From assembly GCA_036877525.1 (NCBI GenBank), contig JAZGTH010000002.1:8416501-8480500 (forward strand): a stretch of 64,000 nt of DNA, in the 5' to 3' direction. The stretch comes from Chromobotia macracanthus (Eukaryota; Chordata; Actinopteri; Cypriniformes; Botiidae). Below are positions 11,763 through 24,749 of the stretch, one piece after another. Positions within the stretch are counted from its first letter, which is position 1; each line of letters opens with the position of its first letter. The notes under the pieces are model-generated. The model was not told where the DNA came from. It made no database searches and saw only the letters and a program-made list of their open reading frames with translations. Made by a program: the position numbers and the translations under genes.

Positions 11763-14700
11763 TGACATGCACATGGTGACTGTCAGCAAAACAGTGGAAC
11801 ATTGGTAATGAGAGAAGGCTAAGAAAAAGAGGAAAAGATAGTGATGGTAAGAAAATAAGTGAATCAGTGACCTCTGTAAAAATATACTAGCTGAATCTGC
11901 TTTAATGCATTAATGACCAGTTATCAGACAAGCACACATTCACCATTCACATCAACTCATTATTTATCCCCCCCACACACACAACACACAAGTCAGTTTT
12001 TGTATGTGTTTTACAGTATTTGTGATCTTTTTGAACCTTGGTTCAAACTACATCCAAACACACACACAATCTAATCACAGACCAGGTTATATCTGTGACA
12101 TTAGTTAAACAGTCAAATCTGGTGTTTGTGTATGTTTGTGTGGTATGTGTGTGACTGTATGTGCATGCATCAGAACTGCTGTTTATCTTGACAAGCATAT
12201 GGTGAAGTAGATCCATGTAAGCTTCACATCATCACTTCATGCCTTTATGAAAGCACTCGTCTGTACCAACCACACACAAAACTGCAACAGACAAAACACA
12301 CAGAGGTGCATTTAATGAATTTAGAAAAAAAATAAACAGTTTTCTAGGAATTATACACGCACACATATATTCCCCTGTGTCTTTCACTCCTGTGTGTGTG
12401 TATCTGTGTGTAAGAGGAGAAGGAAAAGACAGATGGTAAAATAGGATATACTTGGGTTTGTTAAATTGTCCATGCCAACACTGATTATTCTGGGCTAGAG
12501 TTGCTAACGCTAACGAAGGTAAATTGCTAAACAATCTGTCCTGAAGCTCCTTTTTTAAAATAACAAGGTTTTGAAAGAATGTCTGTGAATGTTGTTACAC
12601 ATGTAGGAGTGTTAATGCAGCAGCGCGTAATGTTAGCTTTTCTTAACGTTGTCTCTTTGTTTAACTCAAGTTGCTGTTTAAGAATAATTTTAGCCTAAGC
12701 GGACCCACTAATTTACTTCTCAGAGAAGCCACACAGTATACTGTAAATAGCAAGGCACTGCATTCAAAACAATAAAGAGCCTTAAATTAACCAAAGAATT
12801 AAAATAATTTACAGCAGCTTAAAAACGGTTATAAAAACACGTCTGCTGTTTTCCCATGTGTCTTTTGAAATGCTTTGTGATATTGCTGGTGCTGAAACCA
12901 GACCCCAGGATATTGAAAGCTTTCGATTTGAGCACTAAGCGCTAAAAAGGCGGCTGTTATAAAGCCAAAGAATCTTTCTGCATCCTATAAGTCTCATTAA
13001 ATGAAAACTAAAACAGAGATTTGTGTTGTTGTATGTATATGTTGTATGTAGATTTGTGTCACAGAATGTATGACTGTGATTCTACTTATCACTGGAAACC
13101 AGACTTCTGTAATTATTTGCTTTAAGATTTGAACATCTGTCCCTGAAAAAGAAATAGCAGATGCATTTACTTCTCTTTTAGAAACCAATAGAGAGACTTT
13201 TCATCTCTCTCTCACACACTCACACACACCTGTCTGATCTGTGAATTGTACTTTGATTTGTGAATTTCACCATCAGCACCATTCTCACAACCGGGCGTGT
13301 TGACACCAAACAATGCAAGAGTACTTTATTAACATTATATAGTGTCATTTTGCCAACATTTGTACAGAATTTTGTTCATCTCACTCTTACACTAACACGT
13401 TCAGCTGCTGTGGAGTATACAAGCTGGAGTTGGTTGGTTAATGTGTAAAAATACAACAATCTGACATATTGAGGAGTGTTTTTACAACAGAAGCACTTGA
13501 ATTATTAGGCATGTGAAGAGATTCCAGATCAGAGCTCTCTCTCTCTTTTTCTCTTGCTCTTGCTCTCATATAAACAAAGGAGAAAATTGTTGACATACAA
13601 TAAGAGTACAGCTGTAAAATTAACATGCATTGCATAACTGTGATGATTTGTCCTTGGAAGAACTTGATATAAAATCATTTCAGTTTTTACTCAAATTTCT
13701 GGCTTTTAATCTGAGCACAGTTTGTGACATGGTTGAGGACTCTTCTAATACTGGAGGTGAGACTTCTCATGAGAAAGACCCGAGCAGATGAAATTACTCC
13801 ACATTTAATCTTATCTAGAAGAAATAATTAAGATATCAATAAGATCTTACTTGTGATATTGTTCCCATCCTCTGAATCTGTGATTAATTTTTTTGCCATG
13901 TGTCTAATTATTAGCACAGAATGTGTGTGTGTGTAAATAGTTCAAACATGTTGATCATCAAATGAATCCATACAAACACAGAGAACACAAACATAGCTTT
14001 GCTCTGTTGATCCCTGTGAAACATAAAGACAAAAGGTTGGTTTAGAGAGAATGCGGCATATGTTTGTAGTTAGACACAAAGAGCACTAAAACTCTAAAAC
14101 ACTGAGTGTGTTTGACACACAGAGATGTTGAGGTTGTGGAAAGGGTCATTGACCTTAATGAGTGTTGACAGACAAAATACATCAAGTTGACACATACACC
14201 ACTAACAACACCATCCATGACTGTCTCCAGGGGCAAACTGTCTGATACAGTGATTAACTGTGATGTTTTATTTTCTCTTTGCTGTTTAAATGCTGCTGTT
14301 TTCTCAATAACTCTCTTTGTCTTTTATCGTCTTTGTTTTAATGCTTCTGTGTCCCCCCCTTTCTCTCTCTCTCGCTCTCTCTCTCTCTTGCCCCAGACAC
14401 AGCTGTTAACCCAGTATGGTACCCCCTGTTACCCTTTGGCCGAATTGTGTCTGCTTAGTTGCGCTCCTACTCTGAAAGATTCTACTGCAGTACAAAAAAA
14501 ACATGTCAACATTACATTCACTCTGTCACACACATGCAAATATACATGTATTTACATGTATTATAGGAGATGGCACTCACATAAAGCATCCTCAATAAAA
14601 ATAGACATCCACTGTGGTCTGAAACACACACATGGGGCAGATTAATAACCCCTGAACAATTCCATACTTTCTTTGAGGATTTTCCTCTAAGGACACCACC

Positions 14701-15041
14701 CAGTTTCTACTTTCAGTAGCTACAATGACAGATCAGTCTATAAACCTATTCTGAATCAACAGAGGTTATTTTCAGTGCTGATCTGAGACCTTCTGCACAC
14801 AATTATTACCTTTACAGGAAGAGCATGCTCAGCTGATCCTAGATCAGACCAAAGGCACGTTCTTCCAAAGCCTCAGGGGATGAGAAAGAGAGTGAGAGGA
14901 GAGTTGGTAAGATGTCTCTGGAAAGCTTCACTTTGAAGTGTAATGGATAGCATTAGTTACTTTCAGGTGTAATAAACTTGAGCCAAATGTATCGACAACA
15001 GCAAATGTCTTCTGAAAGGCTTTTAAGAATGTCTGCCAAAC

Positions 15042-15042
<1 letters not shown>

Positions 15043-15075
<33 letters not shown>
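15043..15075. repeat. (CT)n microsatellite
   Basis: This is a pure CT run of about 16 units followed by interrupted CT. It lies about 400 bp upstream of the TATA-like motif of the plus-strand gene. Confidence 0.9.
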
Positions 15076-15082
<7 letters not shown>

Positions 15083-15469
15083 ACTCTCTCACTTCTTCTG
15101 TTTCTAAACATTTCTTTGCCACTAGTGCCAACTTGTCCACCCTCCACACTGCAAGTATTATAAATCATTTAAGCAGCTTAACACGAATGTATTATCCTCT
15201 ATAGTGTCTATTGCATTTCAGCTATGAACTCTATTCGGCTGTGGGGGAGGCACTTAACAGCGTTCAAATCTTCGTCTACGGATTGCCAAAGCTTCATTGT
15301 ATACAAAATGAGATCCAGATATAAATTGACTGACATTTATTCGATTCAGCAGCATTCACTTTAGAAATAAAAGGGTGAGAAGAGGACATCAATGAGTATT
15401 TTTGAATATTGATACCCTTGATAGCCTTGATACCCTAGAAGGTGGACGAGTAGCTTACGATAGAATCGA

Positions 15470-15800
15470 TATAAAAGTAAAACGCCTGTTTTAAAAACAG
15501 GCAGAATAGCTGTCATTGACGCCACTAAGCGGCGCTGATTCTCCGCGCATTGGGTTGCTCTGGCATCCCTGGAGAGCACGGAGGGATCGAGTGAGAGCAG
15601 CAGAGCGCTCAAGACCTTTGCCTTCAGCACCGGCAGAACCTGCGCACAGCGCACAACGTTTCCTCCGCTGGCGTCCTTCCCCAGAACTGAACGGACAAAC
15701 AGCAATAGAAGCCAAACTAGATAAGATGTGGGGTGGTGGCTTAGTTAGAAAGCTCTGTATAAATTTATACCAGAAGCGAAAGCGTTGATGTGAAGTTTTA
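15470..15800 (+). promoter_or_regulatory. Promoter region of the plus-strand TAFA-type gene
   Basis: A TATAAAAG word at 15,470-15,477 precedes a sharp rise in GC and CpG from about 15,520. A second TATA-like word (TATAAATTTATA) lies at 15,757-15,768. Either could set the transcription start (about 15,500 or about 15,790). The CpG-rich block has open frames on both strands, but their content looks like GC-driven shadows rather than protein. The downstream donor at 16,092 shows the direction of transcription. Confidence 0.5.
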
Positions 15801-16092
15801 CGCCACTCTCCGTTGAGTTTAGATGTAGAGCTGAGGCGCTGCGGGAGAAGAAACTTTGCGTCTCTGCTCACCCGGGTACGCTGTGGGGACATCGGACGCT
15901 TTTCCGATCAGAGGACTGAACTTGCCTTTTCTGCATTTCCCGGTTTACGACTCTATGACAGAGCGCAGATAGGGGGATCCTTTGGTGTGGATTGTTGAAG
16001 CCTCTCCGGTTCGAGGAAGGAATAACTCATATAATGGAAGGGCAATGAGACCCCTCTCTGCTGGGCAATAATTCAGACCACCGCACCAACAG
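15500..16092 (+). other. Untranslated first exon of the TAFA-type gene
   Basis: The CpG-rich sequence ends CACCAACAG|GTATCATT at 16,092, a good splice donor. The next credible plus-strand exon begins one base before an ATG at 46,794, so this exon is inferred to be entirely 5' untranslated. Splicing would give CAACAGC-ATG, with A at -3. A minimal upstream frame (ATG at 16,034, stop TGA at 16,046, reading MEGQ) and other upstream ATGs lie in the leader and could dampen translation. The 5' edge is uncertain, because two TATA-like words offer starts near 15.5 or 15.8 kb. The 16-kb exon could belong to another transcript; the link to exon 2 is inference from strand, phase and the absence of another candidate. 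Confidence 0.5.
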
Positions 16093-18085
16093 GTATCATT
16101 ACTATTTAAACGATTTATGGCTCATGTTTTACATATTCTTAATGTGATTATTTACAGCATAGAATATCCTCAGAGTAGGAGTGGTATTTAATATTCAAAT
16201 GTGTCAAAATGATTAATAAATAACTTGAACGAGTATAATTAATGGGTGTTGTCTGCTTTAGTGATTAATAGTATTTGCGTTAGTGAACCACGTATTCTGT
16301 TCAGTATTCGGGTCACTGAAACTTTAATATATGCGTAAACCTGAAAAACAGTATTTAACCCCGTGGGTTTTAAACTGTACTATTGTGTGCCTGCATGAAA
16401 AAGGAAAAATAAAATACAGGTAAAATGACAGTGTTTCTTATTAGTATGGGCGTGCATACGAAACAGGGAATGTGTGTTGACGGTGCGCTTTCGTCTTACC
16501 GCATTCACGTTATGTGTAATGTAAAAGTCAGGCTCTTCCCGGTAAATCAGCGCACCCTGAGCGGAACGGGCGCAAACAGAAACAGTTAACCTAACGGAAG
16601 ATGTCCGGTCCCTGCACACGGATTCTGGACATCTAAAATTCGCCGTGATGCGCACGTATAACCAACAGCCGAAAATAAACCCAAGCTATGCGAGAGCAGA
16701 TCTTCCAGACTTAAGTACACGGGAGGGCTTTACAAATACTAGTAACTTTCTCCTTTATTCGCAGTTTATAATATGTGTGCTGTAAATGGCACCAAACGAG
16801 ACTCGACTGCATCACACTTGGATAGATGTACTGTGTAAGTCAGGAAAAACGAGTACTGCGCAATATGGCCATATGATTTTGTAGTTGCAAGTGTAATTTC
16901 CTCAGTAATTGCATTACCTTGGCTGATGTGGTTGGCTGATATAACTCCCTTCAGGCCACAGTGCGCGTTTATTCTCCTCCTAACAGAGCTGGTAATGTGT
17001 TCGCTATGAGGAAGGATGTTGTCTGGAGCACAAGGCTTAGGAATACACAGATGCCCCGCTGATACTGGCTGCTGAAATAATCCTTTGTGAATCACAGCTG
17101 AATGTAGTAGTTTATTTGATTTGGCTCGGTTGTTTGCTGGTCCCGGATCTGCTGTTAGACTAAAAGGGTTTTAACCGGAGCACTGCGTGTGGGACAGGCC
17201 TCACTATAACTGATGTACCTACTCCTATCACCCGATGGATCTAAAAGCCTTTGAAAATGTATATGGTTACAAAGTGGCACAAGAACGCCTGTCTGTCAGA
17301 GGCAGTGATCTGCCCATCCTGGCATGGGAGTGAGCTTAATTAGCCAACAATATGACATGAAAGAGAGAGAGGCACTGTATAAAAGTGATTTACTCATCAT
17401 TGAGGGATAGAGAGAGAGAGACGGGGAGAGAGAGAGAATGTGCCAATTTATGTTTGATTTCATCAGAGGTGGAAGATTTCCAGACCTTTAAGAATATGTA
17501 TGCTTTTTTAATGAAACCTGGTGTTAAATATTCCCTCCTTGTTCTGTTATTTATGCTTTCGTAATTGTTTTACAACACCATTTCTCTCTCACTGGCATGT
17601 GTACTGTTTAATCAAAGATTTGTTTGTAATGCTAATGTTTTGTTTAGGCTAGTAGAAACTAGCGTTTGTCATTATTAAATTGCACAAAAACTGCATGTGT
17701 ATTTGCATGTGTGTATTTGCGTTTATAATAATATTTGGCTGCATTAGTGCGTGTTTACACAGGCTATTAACTGTGACAAATAACTGCGTTACTTGTTGGA
17801 ATGGCTGGTGTCTGGGTCAGAGCTGGAATCTTGGGTTTCTGCTGCTGGTTTGGGTTTCAGTTAAAATGATTTGAGTGTAGTCAGCTGACCAGACCCTGTT
17901 CATTCAGTCTCCCTAATTTATCTAGTGGGCTGTGAATAATTTATCAAAGCATTCATAGAGAACTAGCATATGTAATTATTTTTATGTCATGTTGTGTATG
18001 TGCAAAGAGTTGTGTGTGAAATCCCATAGTTCATAGCATTTGATAACATTTGTTCTAGAGAGAATTGAATAAAATGAGTTGAAGC

Positions 18086-18650
18086 ATGACGTATTTTTGT
18101 AGGCCAAAACCTGAAAATGAGTTAGCATTTTAGCATTTCTGCTTCTCTCGTGCTGAAGTCCATGTTTTTTGGTTTGAAAGTGTTTTGGTTAAATGCTTAA
18201 AATAAGGTCTAGCTCAGGATATTTTCATGTTTTATTTTATTACATAAAACACACTAGTTATACACCACCCATGACTTTTAAAGCTTTTCCCATGTCTTGA
18301 TAAAGGTGGTTGCTAACAAGTTGCTAAATAGGTCTCCGATCGACAAAAGTCATCACACATAAAAATTTGTCAACTAATGCAATGTGGGCACAGTTCTTTA
18401 GATAATGTGAATGAAGATCCGTCCACAGAGTAGCTCCTTATTAGGGAACATGTTTTTAATAAAGTTTGAAAGAGGTGTCGGACAAAAGTTGTGTTCATTT
18501 GTGAAGATTATCTAGATGGACAAAATTTTTGTTGATTGCAGAGCTTATTTTTTGCAATAATACAAAAGCCTATGGAAAAATCCCAATGGCTTTTTGTCAA
18601 GGGAACCCATGTGCAGCTAACTTATGGGCTGACCTACAAAAATACATCAT
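18086..18650. mobile_element. 565-bp non-autonomous DNA element with about 30-bp inverted ends
   Basis: The left end reads ATGACGTATTTTTGTAGG and the right end, reversed, reads ATGATGTATTTTTGTAGG. The similarity continues inward to a shared AGTTAGC word (GAGTTAGCATT on the left, AAGTTAGCTGC on the reversed right). The interior has no open frame of note. The structure is typical of a deletion derivative of a cut-and-paste transposon. I cannot name the family with certainty. Confidence 0.75.
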
Positions 18651-19753
18651 CCCTGCAGCTTTCTATAGCAGCAATGTCTAAAACGGAAGTTCTATAAAAA
18701 TTATGCCTGGGATCTGCATGTTTTAGATGTTAATTTGCCAAAATTCCGGTATCTGTAGAACTCATGAAGTCTTGTGGGAGCAAGTGGTCACCATGGTCTG
18801 AGGTGCAGTGAGGTCAAGTTGTGAGTTCTTTTGTGCCTTAAAACCTATGATAGAAGAATATGCCATTTAAAGGAACAGCAATTATACCTGCTAAAATTTA
18901 AACAAAATGCTGTATGTAGACCTATGTCAAAATGTGTCTAGTTAATGCACCAGTCTGTTTTTTGAAGCTTGTTCCACAGTTGAGAAAAGAATAGAAAATT
19001 TCCCACAACTTCAGAATTTTTACAGATGAAAGTTTCATAGCTCTCAAATTGGTGATTTTCAGTAAATTGCTTTGCGTGCAGCTGAGCTGTTTGCCAAAAT
19101 GTTGATTAATGAGAGAATAACAGCACTGTTGACCGATTAAATCTGCACCTTTGTGAAAACAAACAATCTTTGTGTCAATCACTTCCTACGTTCTGACTCC
19201 ATCATGTGGAATCAGGTGGAGTTGATCTCCCAGGGAGTAAAAACAGAGTCCTCCAGCAGTACAATGACCAAAACAATGCTTGAGTCACTTAAATTTCACC
19301 ATGCCCCAGAGTTCACCAGCCCTGACGCCACCTCAGACCTCTGCAGCGAGAGAGAGCACTTTATTACTCCACTCTCTGTCGTCTCACATTCCTTCATTCA
19401 GTCATCTCACAGGACAAGATTAACATTACTATCGTGACACAACCTCTGCAGGAAATAAAGACATGGACAGAGACAGAGAGAAAGTAATAGACAGTGTTTC
19501 CTGAGGTGAGGTGTTTAAATGCAGGACTTGTTCTGTCACAGGGTGAGCCGGGTGTGTGTGTGAGCCAGTATGTTAAGGTGTGTATTTGTATATATTTGTT
19601 CACGGAATCTTTAATTTCAAATGTGTGACTGAGAAATATGTGTTTAAAAAGGAACAAGTATACAAACAAAACAGAAACATCTGACTGCACAGATGTTTCT
19701 CTCTTTTGAAGCTAAACAGACTTGACAGAGTTTCTCAGTTTATGATTTATTTA

Positions 19754-21279
19754 AATATTAACCTTGGCTCAGATATTTCTCCTAAAGATTCTTTAGGAGA
19801 AAAACATAGATACAAAGAAGCATGAATGCTGATTTATAGAAGTCATTTGTATAGTGTAGCTCAGATAATTCAGTCTTGGCAAAGTTGGATGAAAGGTTTG
19901 TTTATTTTGAAATCTTTGACTTTTGATGGCAGACTTTGCTATCTTGGCATATCTGAGTACAGTCTGAGCACATATGTGCTATTACTGGTGTCTTTTTGTC
20001 AAGTAAAAGAGGTGTAGGATAACTAAGTAAAAGTCTTCATTTGATCTCCATTTAATCTCATTGCTGTCTTGCAGAAACATCTGTGATATTTCATTAAAGA
20101 GATCTCATTTGTGATTTTTCTTTCCAGCAGGTGCATGAGAAATCGTGCGCACCCTGTTAGAATCAACGCTTGTTGTTAAAGTAGTCTTGTGCTGTTGTGA
20201 AGCTCTGTATTTGACATTTGAGTGACGTTTGGATCACGGCTAGACAGCATGACATACGTACAATCATTGCGCTCCTGCAGCTGTCAAGCACGTTACCACT
20301 GGACGCATCTGTGTACTGGTGCTCTAGTTTGTGTTTGTGTGTGCATACGAGTGTCTGAGCGGGTTTGCGTATGCACTTCTGGCTGAGTTTCACTCTACGG
20401 GTCCCTGATGATGTGGCGACTGATCTCGTTTGCCAGAATTCAGGCAAAATAAGCACCTCAGAGCCTAATTACACCCAGCCCCTTAGTTCTGCTGTGACTT
20501 CACTCAGAACACGCACACACATACTCACACACACACAAACACACACAGATACCTTCAGGATCAGCTAGAAATAAAGCAAACAGTAAGAGAAGGCTTGCTG
20601 AAGGATGATGGGAAAGAACAGATCAACCTTTGAGGTTGAGACATACACACTGTGTGTGTGTGTGTGGGTGGGTGTAATTGCCATAAATCTTTCAGCCTAA
20701 GGTTTTGCAGGACTAACGTGTGTGTGTGGAACACGTTTTGCCTACATTGTGGAAACCACCCTCAAGGACTTAAATTGCCTAATAAATATAATAAATAATG
20801 TTTAATAAATGAATGTTAATTTAAATGTAAAAATGCAGAAATGCTTAGGAAAGAAAAATCACAGAGAGATCTCCTTAATATCTCAATTATTTCTTCTAGA
20901 CAGCAAATAGATTAAATGGAGAGAAAATAAAAACTTCTGCTAAAGTGAGTCTCAGATATTTCTGCTAAGAAAAAGACCCAGAAATCTCACAAATGTCACC
21001 ATTAGAGTTTCAGAAGAGGTCTTAGCAATAATACAAACTTAGCCCAGATATGCAAAGTGTGCAAACGAGTCAAAATTACTTAAGATTTTAGTATGAACTC
21101 CAACATTTCTAGTCACATTTACACAATTCCAGATTATTTGAGCTACAATTTACATTAAACTTACAGCTCCATACTTTAATGTATTTTAACAATTGTCTGT
21201 ATTTTTTGTCTCTGTTTGTTTCTATTTTTATATCTCCTAAGCAATTTTAGAAGAAACATCTAAGCCAAAGTTGATACTT
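19754..21279. mobile_element. About 1.5-kb element with long (about 370-430 bp) imperfect inverted arms
   Basis: The left arm (about 19,754-20,125) and the reverse complement of the right arm (about 20,848-21,279) align over most of their length. The outer ends are CTTGGCTCAGATATTTCTCCTAAA against TTTGGCTTAGATGTTTCTTCTAAA. The middle carries GTAGCTCAGATAAT against GTAGCTCAAATAAT. The inner ends are ATTAAATGGAGA, GACAGCAA and GGAAAGAAAAATCACA. About 720 bp of unique sequence separates the arms. This is either a fold-back or long-terminal-inverted-repeat transposon or an old inverted duplication. No transposase frame is visible inside. Confidence 0.7.
19776..19802. repeat. 12-bp perfect hairpin
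   Basis: TTTCTCCTAAAG, a 3-nt loop ATT, then CTTTAGGAGAAA form a perfect stem within the left arm of the long-inverted-repeat element. It may be a subterminal palindrome of that element. Confidence 0.85.
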
Positions 21280-24200
21280 CAGTGAAACACACCTGAGATT
21301 GGTCAAATCTCATGAGCTTGGAATGAACAACCTCTGAGAAATCCTCTGGGAAGGTTTGTGTGTGTGTGTTCGTTTCAAAGAACTGAAAATATAATTAGTG
21401 AAGTCACAAAAATTCAGTGGAGGGCCTTGCCGTGATAAGAAAAACAATTGTATTGCATCAACTTCACAGTCTGTAATGAATAATAGGAACGATAATTCAT
21501 TGGTTCCTCCATTTCCAATTGTTCTTTGTATCATCTGTTCTCCTCATTTTCTCATCCATTCGTTCTTATCATTCTCCCATTCCTGGCCTGTCTTCTCGTG
21601 TATCTCGGTGTGAGGCAGCTTTCACTCAGAACAATTTGTTTTCCGTGAACCACTAGGTTTCCTTTTTCTGTGTCTATTTTTTCATTCTTCTCTATCTGTC
21701 TTTTTTCTATCTCTCTGTTGTGAGAGTGTTATGGGAATTCAGGCTGGAAAAAGGACTTTCTGCTTCAGGGCTGAAAAAACAATGAATATCATCAGTTTTT
21801 GTCTCTTCCTGTTTTTTCTTTACCTCGAGTGTGTTTTGCAATCTTTTTTTTATGTGTGCAAAATTACAATTGAATAGTCAGGTATTTGCAGTTATATCAG
21901 TACTAAGCAAGGTAATATAATATTAGTGAAGTGAGTTCTGGCAGTTCACTTCATTAATTACAAAAACAGAGTTGCTTTTATATTTTTATCTGGCCCTAAT
22001 GAACAAATTTATTATTTGTCAGTTGCTTCTTGTGTTCAGAGTTACTTACAGTATGTTAATTACAACTGCAGTAAAATCCTTTGGAAGATTGTGAGGTTAA
22101 GGGTCTTAATTAGTGATAAGAAATGACTGTGACCTTTCTGGGTCACACCATAAAGGACTTGAACCCAGGGTCAATGTCTAGGGGTTGGGGGTATGTGGGT
22201 GGTGGAGTGATGCTTTTTTTGGTCTTCCAATACACTCTCCTGGCTACTAAAATGTCTGTCAGGTCCTTACCCATACTGTCTTTACGTATTCTGTTTATTA
22301 ACAAAATTGATCTCATTAGAAAACCAGAAATTATAGGATGTACCTAAATAAATGTAGTAACACCCAGCAACACTCTTTTTTTGCCCAGTCCCTAATGAGA
22401 GGTCTCTAAATGCTTGTGGATGTATAACATTATGATGCTGAAGTGTTACGTGTTATGGGATTGAATGACTCAAGCTCGGGTCATTCCGCAGAGAGCTCTC
22501 GTCATTACCAAACCATAATTACACTGATGAGAGTCAGCTATTAACTGTACGATCATTCACCCGTCTCATCATACCAGACCTAACAAATCACACGCTTCCA
22601 CAGATCTGTAAGGATGGAAAAAACTCCTCTGATGAAATGTTCTGAAAGAATGATTAAAAAACACATTTCCATTAATTTTCACTGGTGAATAGTGTGATGA
22701 ATAGTGTCTTTTGCTACTGTATAGGTGTATTTATACCTTAAGGGTTTTTGAGTTACTGCTAGATGCGAGTTCTTTTGTCTTGTTTACCATATTGCTGCTT
22801 CTTGTGTCATTTTTCTTATAGAATCTCTTCTCCTCATAGATGGATTTTTACATTAATTAACAGAGCATTTTACCTGACTATACTGTAACAGTCTGTAAGG
22901 CATTTCAGGAGCTGTTGCAGGGAAGAACATGCCATGATTTTGGTTATCCTGCAAGGGTGAGAGTACTTCACATTAGTATAGAATAACATTGTAGTATACT
23001 GTAGAATAATTATACAACAATAGCACTCACTCTAGATTATGTCACTAAATATCTGGTGCTTTGGTGGACCTAAAATCTGCGATTTATTTTTTCTGTATGC
23101 GATTCAAGTGACAGAGTTGACAAGCTGTTGCAAGATTCTACAAATCTCCATAGACAATTTCTCATTCTCATTTGACACACCATATTTACTGCTGTACTGA
23201 GAAGCATGTGTGTGAGAGTGTGTGGGTAGTTTAAGCTCTCTGAAATGAATTTGGACGATCTCACTCTGCAGTGCTCTGACGTTGCTCAGATCCCTGGGCA
23301 GAGTGAGGTGATTTCCCATCATCCTCTGCTCTCGGGATTCTCGGCGCATCTGCAGCCATTTGATAAAACCTCCATGTATCTTTACAGTCTTTTCTGATTC
23401 TCTGAGATGTCATACAGCAAAACTCTCTTTCACTTCAGTCTGACTGCTCTCATACACGTCAACGGAAGCAGCACCAGAGGAAATAAGAAAACATTGTTTA
23501 GATTGTTTGCTTAGATCTTGTGTGTCGCTAAGAAGGCATGGCATACAACTACAGTGACTTGACATGCCAGTGTGTAATATAATATCAGATGTAAAAAAAA
23601 ATCTGGTCTGTGATTGGACCAGCAGTGTATTAAGATAATGGATGGTAATTTACTGTAAATTGTGTTTTTATTTGGTTTGACCTCATCATTTTGTGTTAGA
23701 GGGCTGTAAATGGCAGCACAGCACTCAGTACATCTTCCATTGGGAAATTTGAGAAATCAGAGTTTATTACTTTAGATTGGCAGGTTTGAGATTAGAGCTT
23801 TTGGTATGGGCATAGACATTTAGTGGAACATGCTTATTGTGAATGTGATTAATTATACCCATGGTTAAGAAATGTAAAGTAATTTTTATACATCCACTAA
23901 AAATGACCTCAGGACCAGCTGGTTACAGTAAATTCAAAAATGGCTTATAAAATTGAAGTTGGTTCGGATAAAAGATCTAGTACCATTTTTACACCGATGC
24001 CATTTAGTGTGATTTTTTTTATTAATGTAATGCATTTCATACATGAAATTGGTGTGTCCAAAACACCACTGTATACACGTGCTTGGGTGAAGATAGAACT
24101 ATAAAACTATATGAGGATAATAATATTTAAAATCTTTATAGAGGATGCTGACTCATTGTAATTGTATTATCTTGTGCATATACATTTTGCATTTCCTTTC

Positions 24201-24711
24201 TAGCCAACTTCCTCTTTAATGGTAATAAAGATAATAGTTGCTTATTTTTAAGGGAACTTACAGAATCTTACTCACATACATGAACATAGAACAGACGCAC
24301 ACACCAGTTTATTTCAACTTTAATTATTTATATATACTGTGGCCAGTCTAACGCACTCCTTCGTTCTGTCAAACACACATGCAGTGTGATGAGCAGTAGA
24401 TTTGGGTGGAATTGCAGCCAAAGTCAGCTCATTAATTGATGCATGAATCCCTGCAGAAGATCTGCAGTCTTCTACTACCTTTTCCACCAGCACTCTCTCT
24501 TTCTTTACATTTTTCTTTGGGTGTGTTTTCATCGGGGAGGTCACTGAGGGAAAGATGGAAAATAGGTTTCCGCTGCACTCAAGTAAGAGAGATTTGAGGA
24601 GTGGAGAGGGAGGGTAAAGGCAAGCGTTTTAAGCTTTTAGTGGATTTCGTGCAAAAGTGCGGGTGAAATGGAGAGGACAGTTTTTGCCATTTCTTCAGTA
24701 AGTTAGCCAAC

Positions 24712-24747
<36 letters not shown>

Positions 24748-24749
24748 CT
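24712..24749. repeat. Compound (CT)n(TTTC)n microsatellite
   Basis: Seven CT units are followed by about six TTTC units inside the inferred first intron. Confidence 0.9.

Noticed and set aside
14187..14645. 152-codon plus-strand frame
   Set aside because: It crosses a CTCTCT tract (Leu-Ser runs) and CA-rich sequence and has no protein-like core. It is treated as a chance frame.
15491..15892. Minus-strand 133-codon and nearby 114-codon frames in the GC-rich island
   Set aside because: They lie in the CpG-rich promoter/leader of the plus-strand gene, where stop codons are rare. They overlap one another and plus-strand frames, and no family pattern is visible.
23104..23349. Minus-strand frame reading MRRESREQRMMGNHLTLPRD...
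   Set aside because: It looks protein-like and follows a CTGCAG acceptor-like word, but no good donor follows and the frame decays into CA-repeat-derived His/Thr. It is not strong enough to call an exon.
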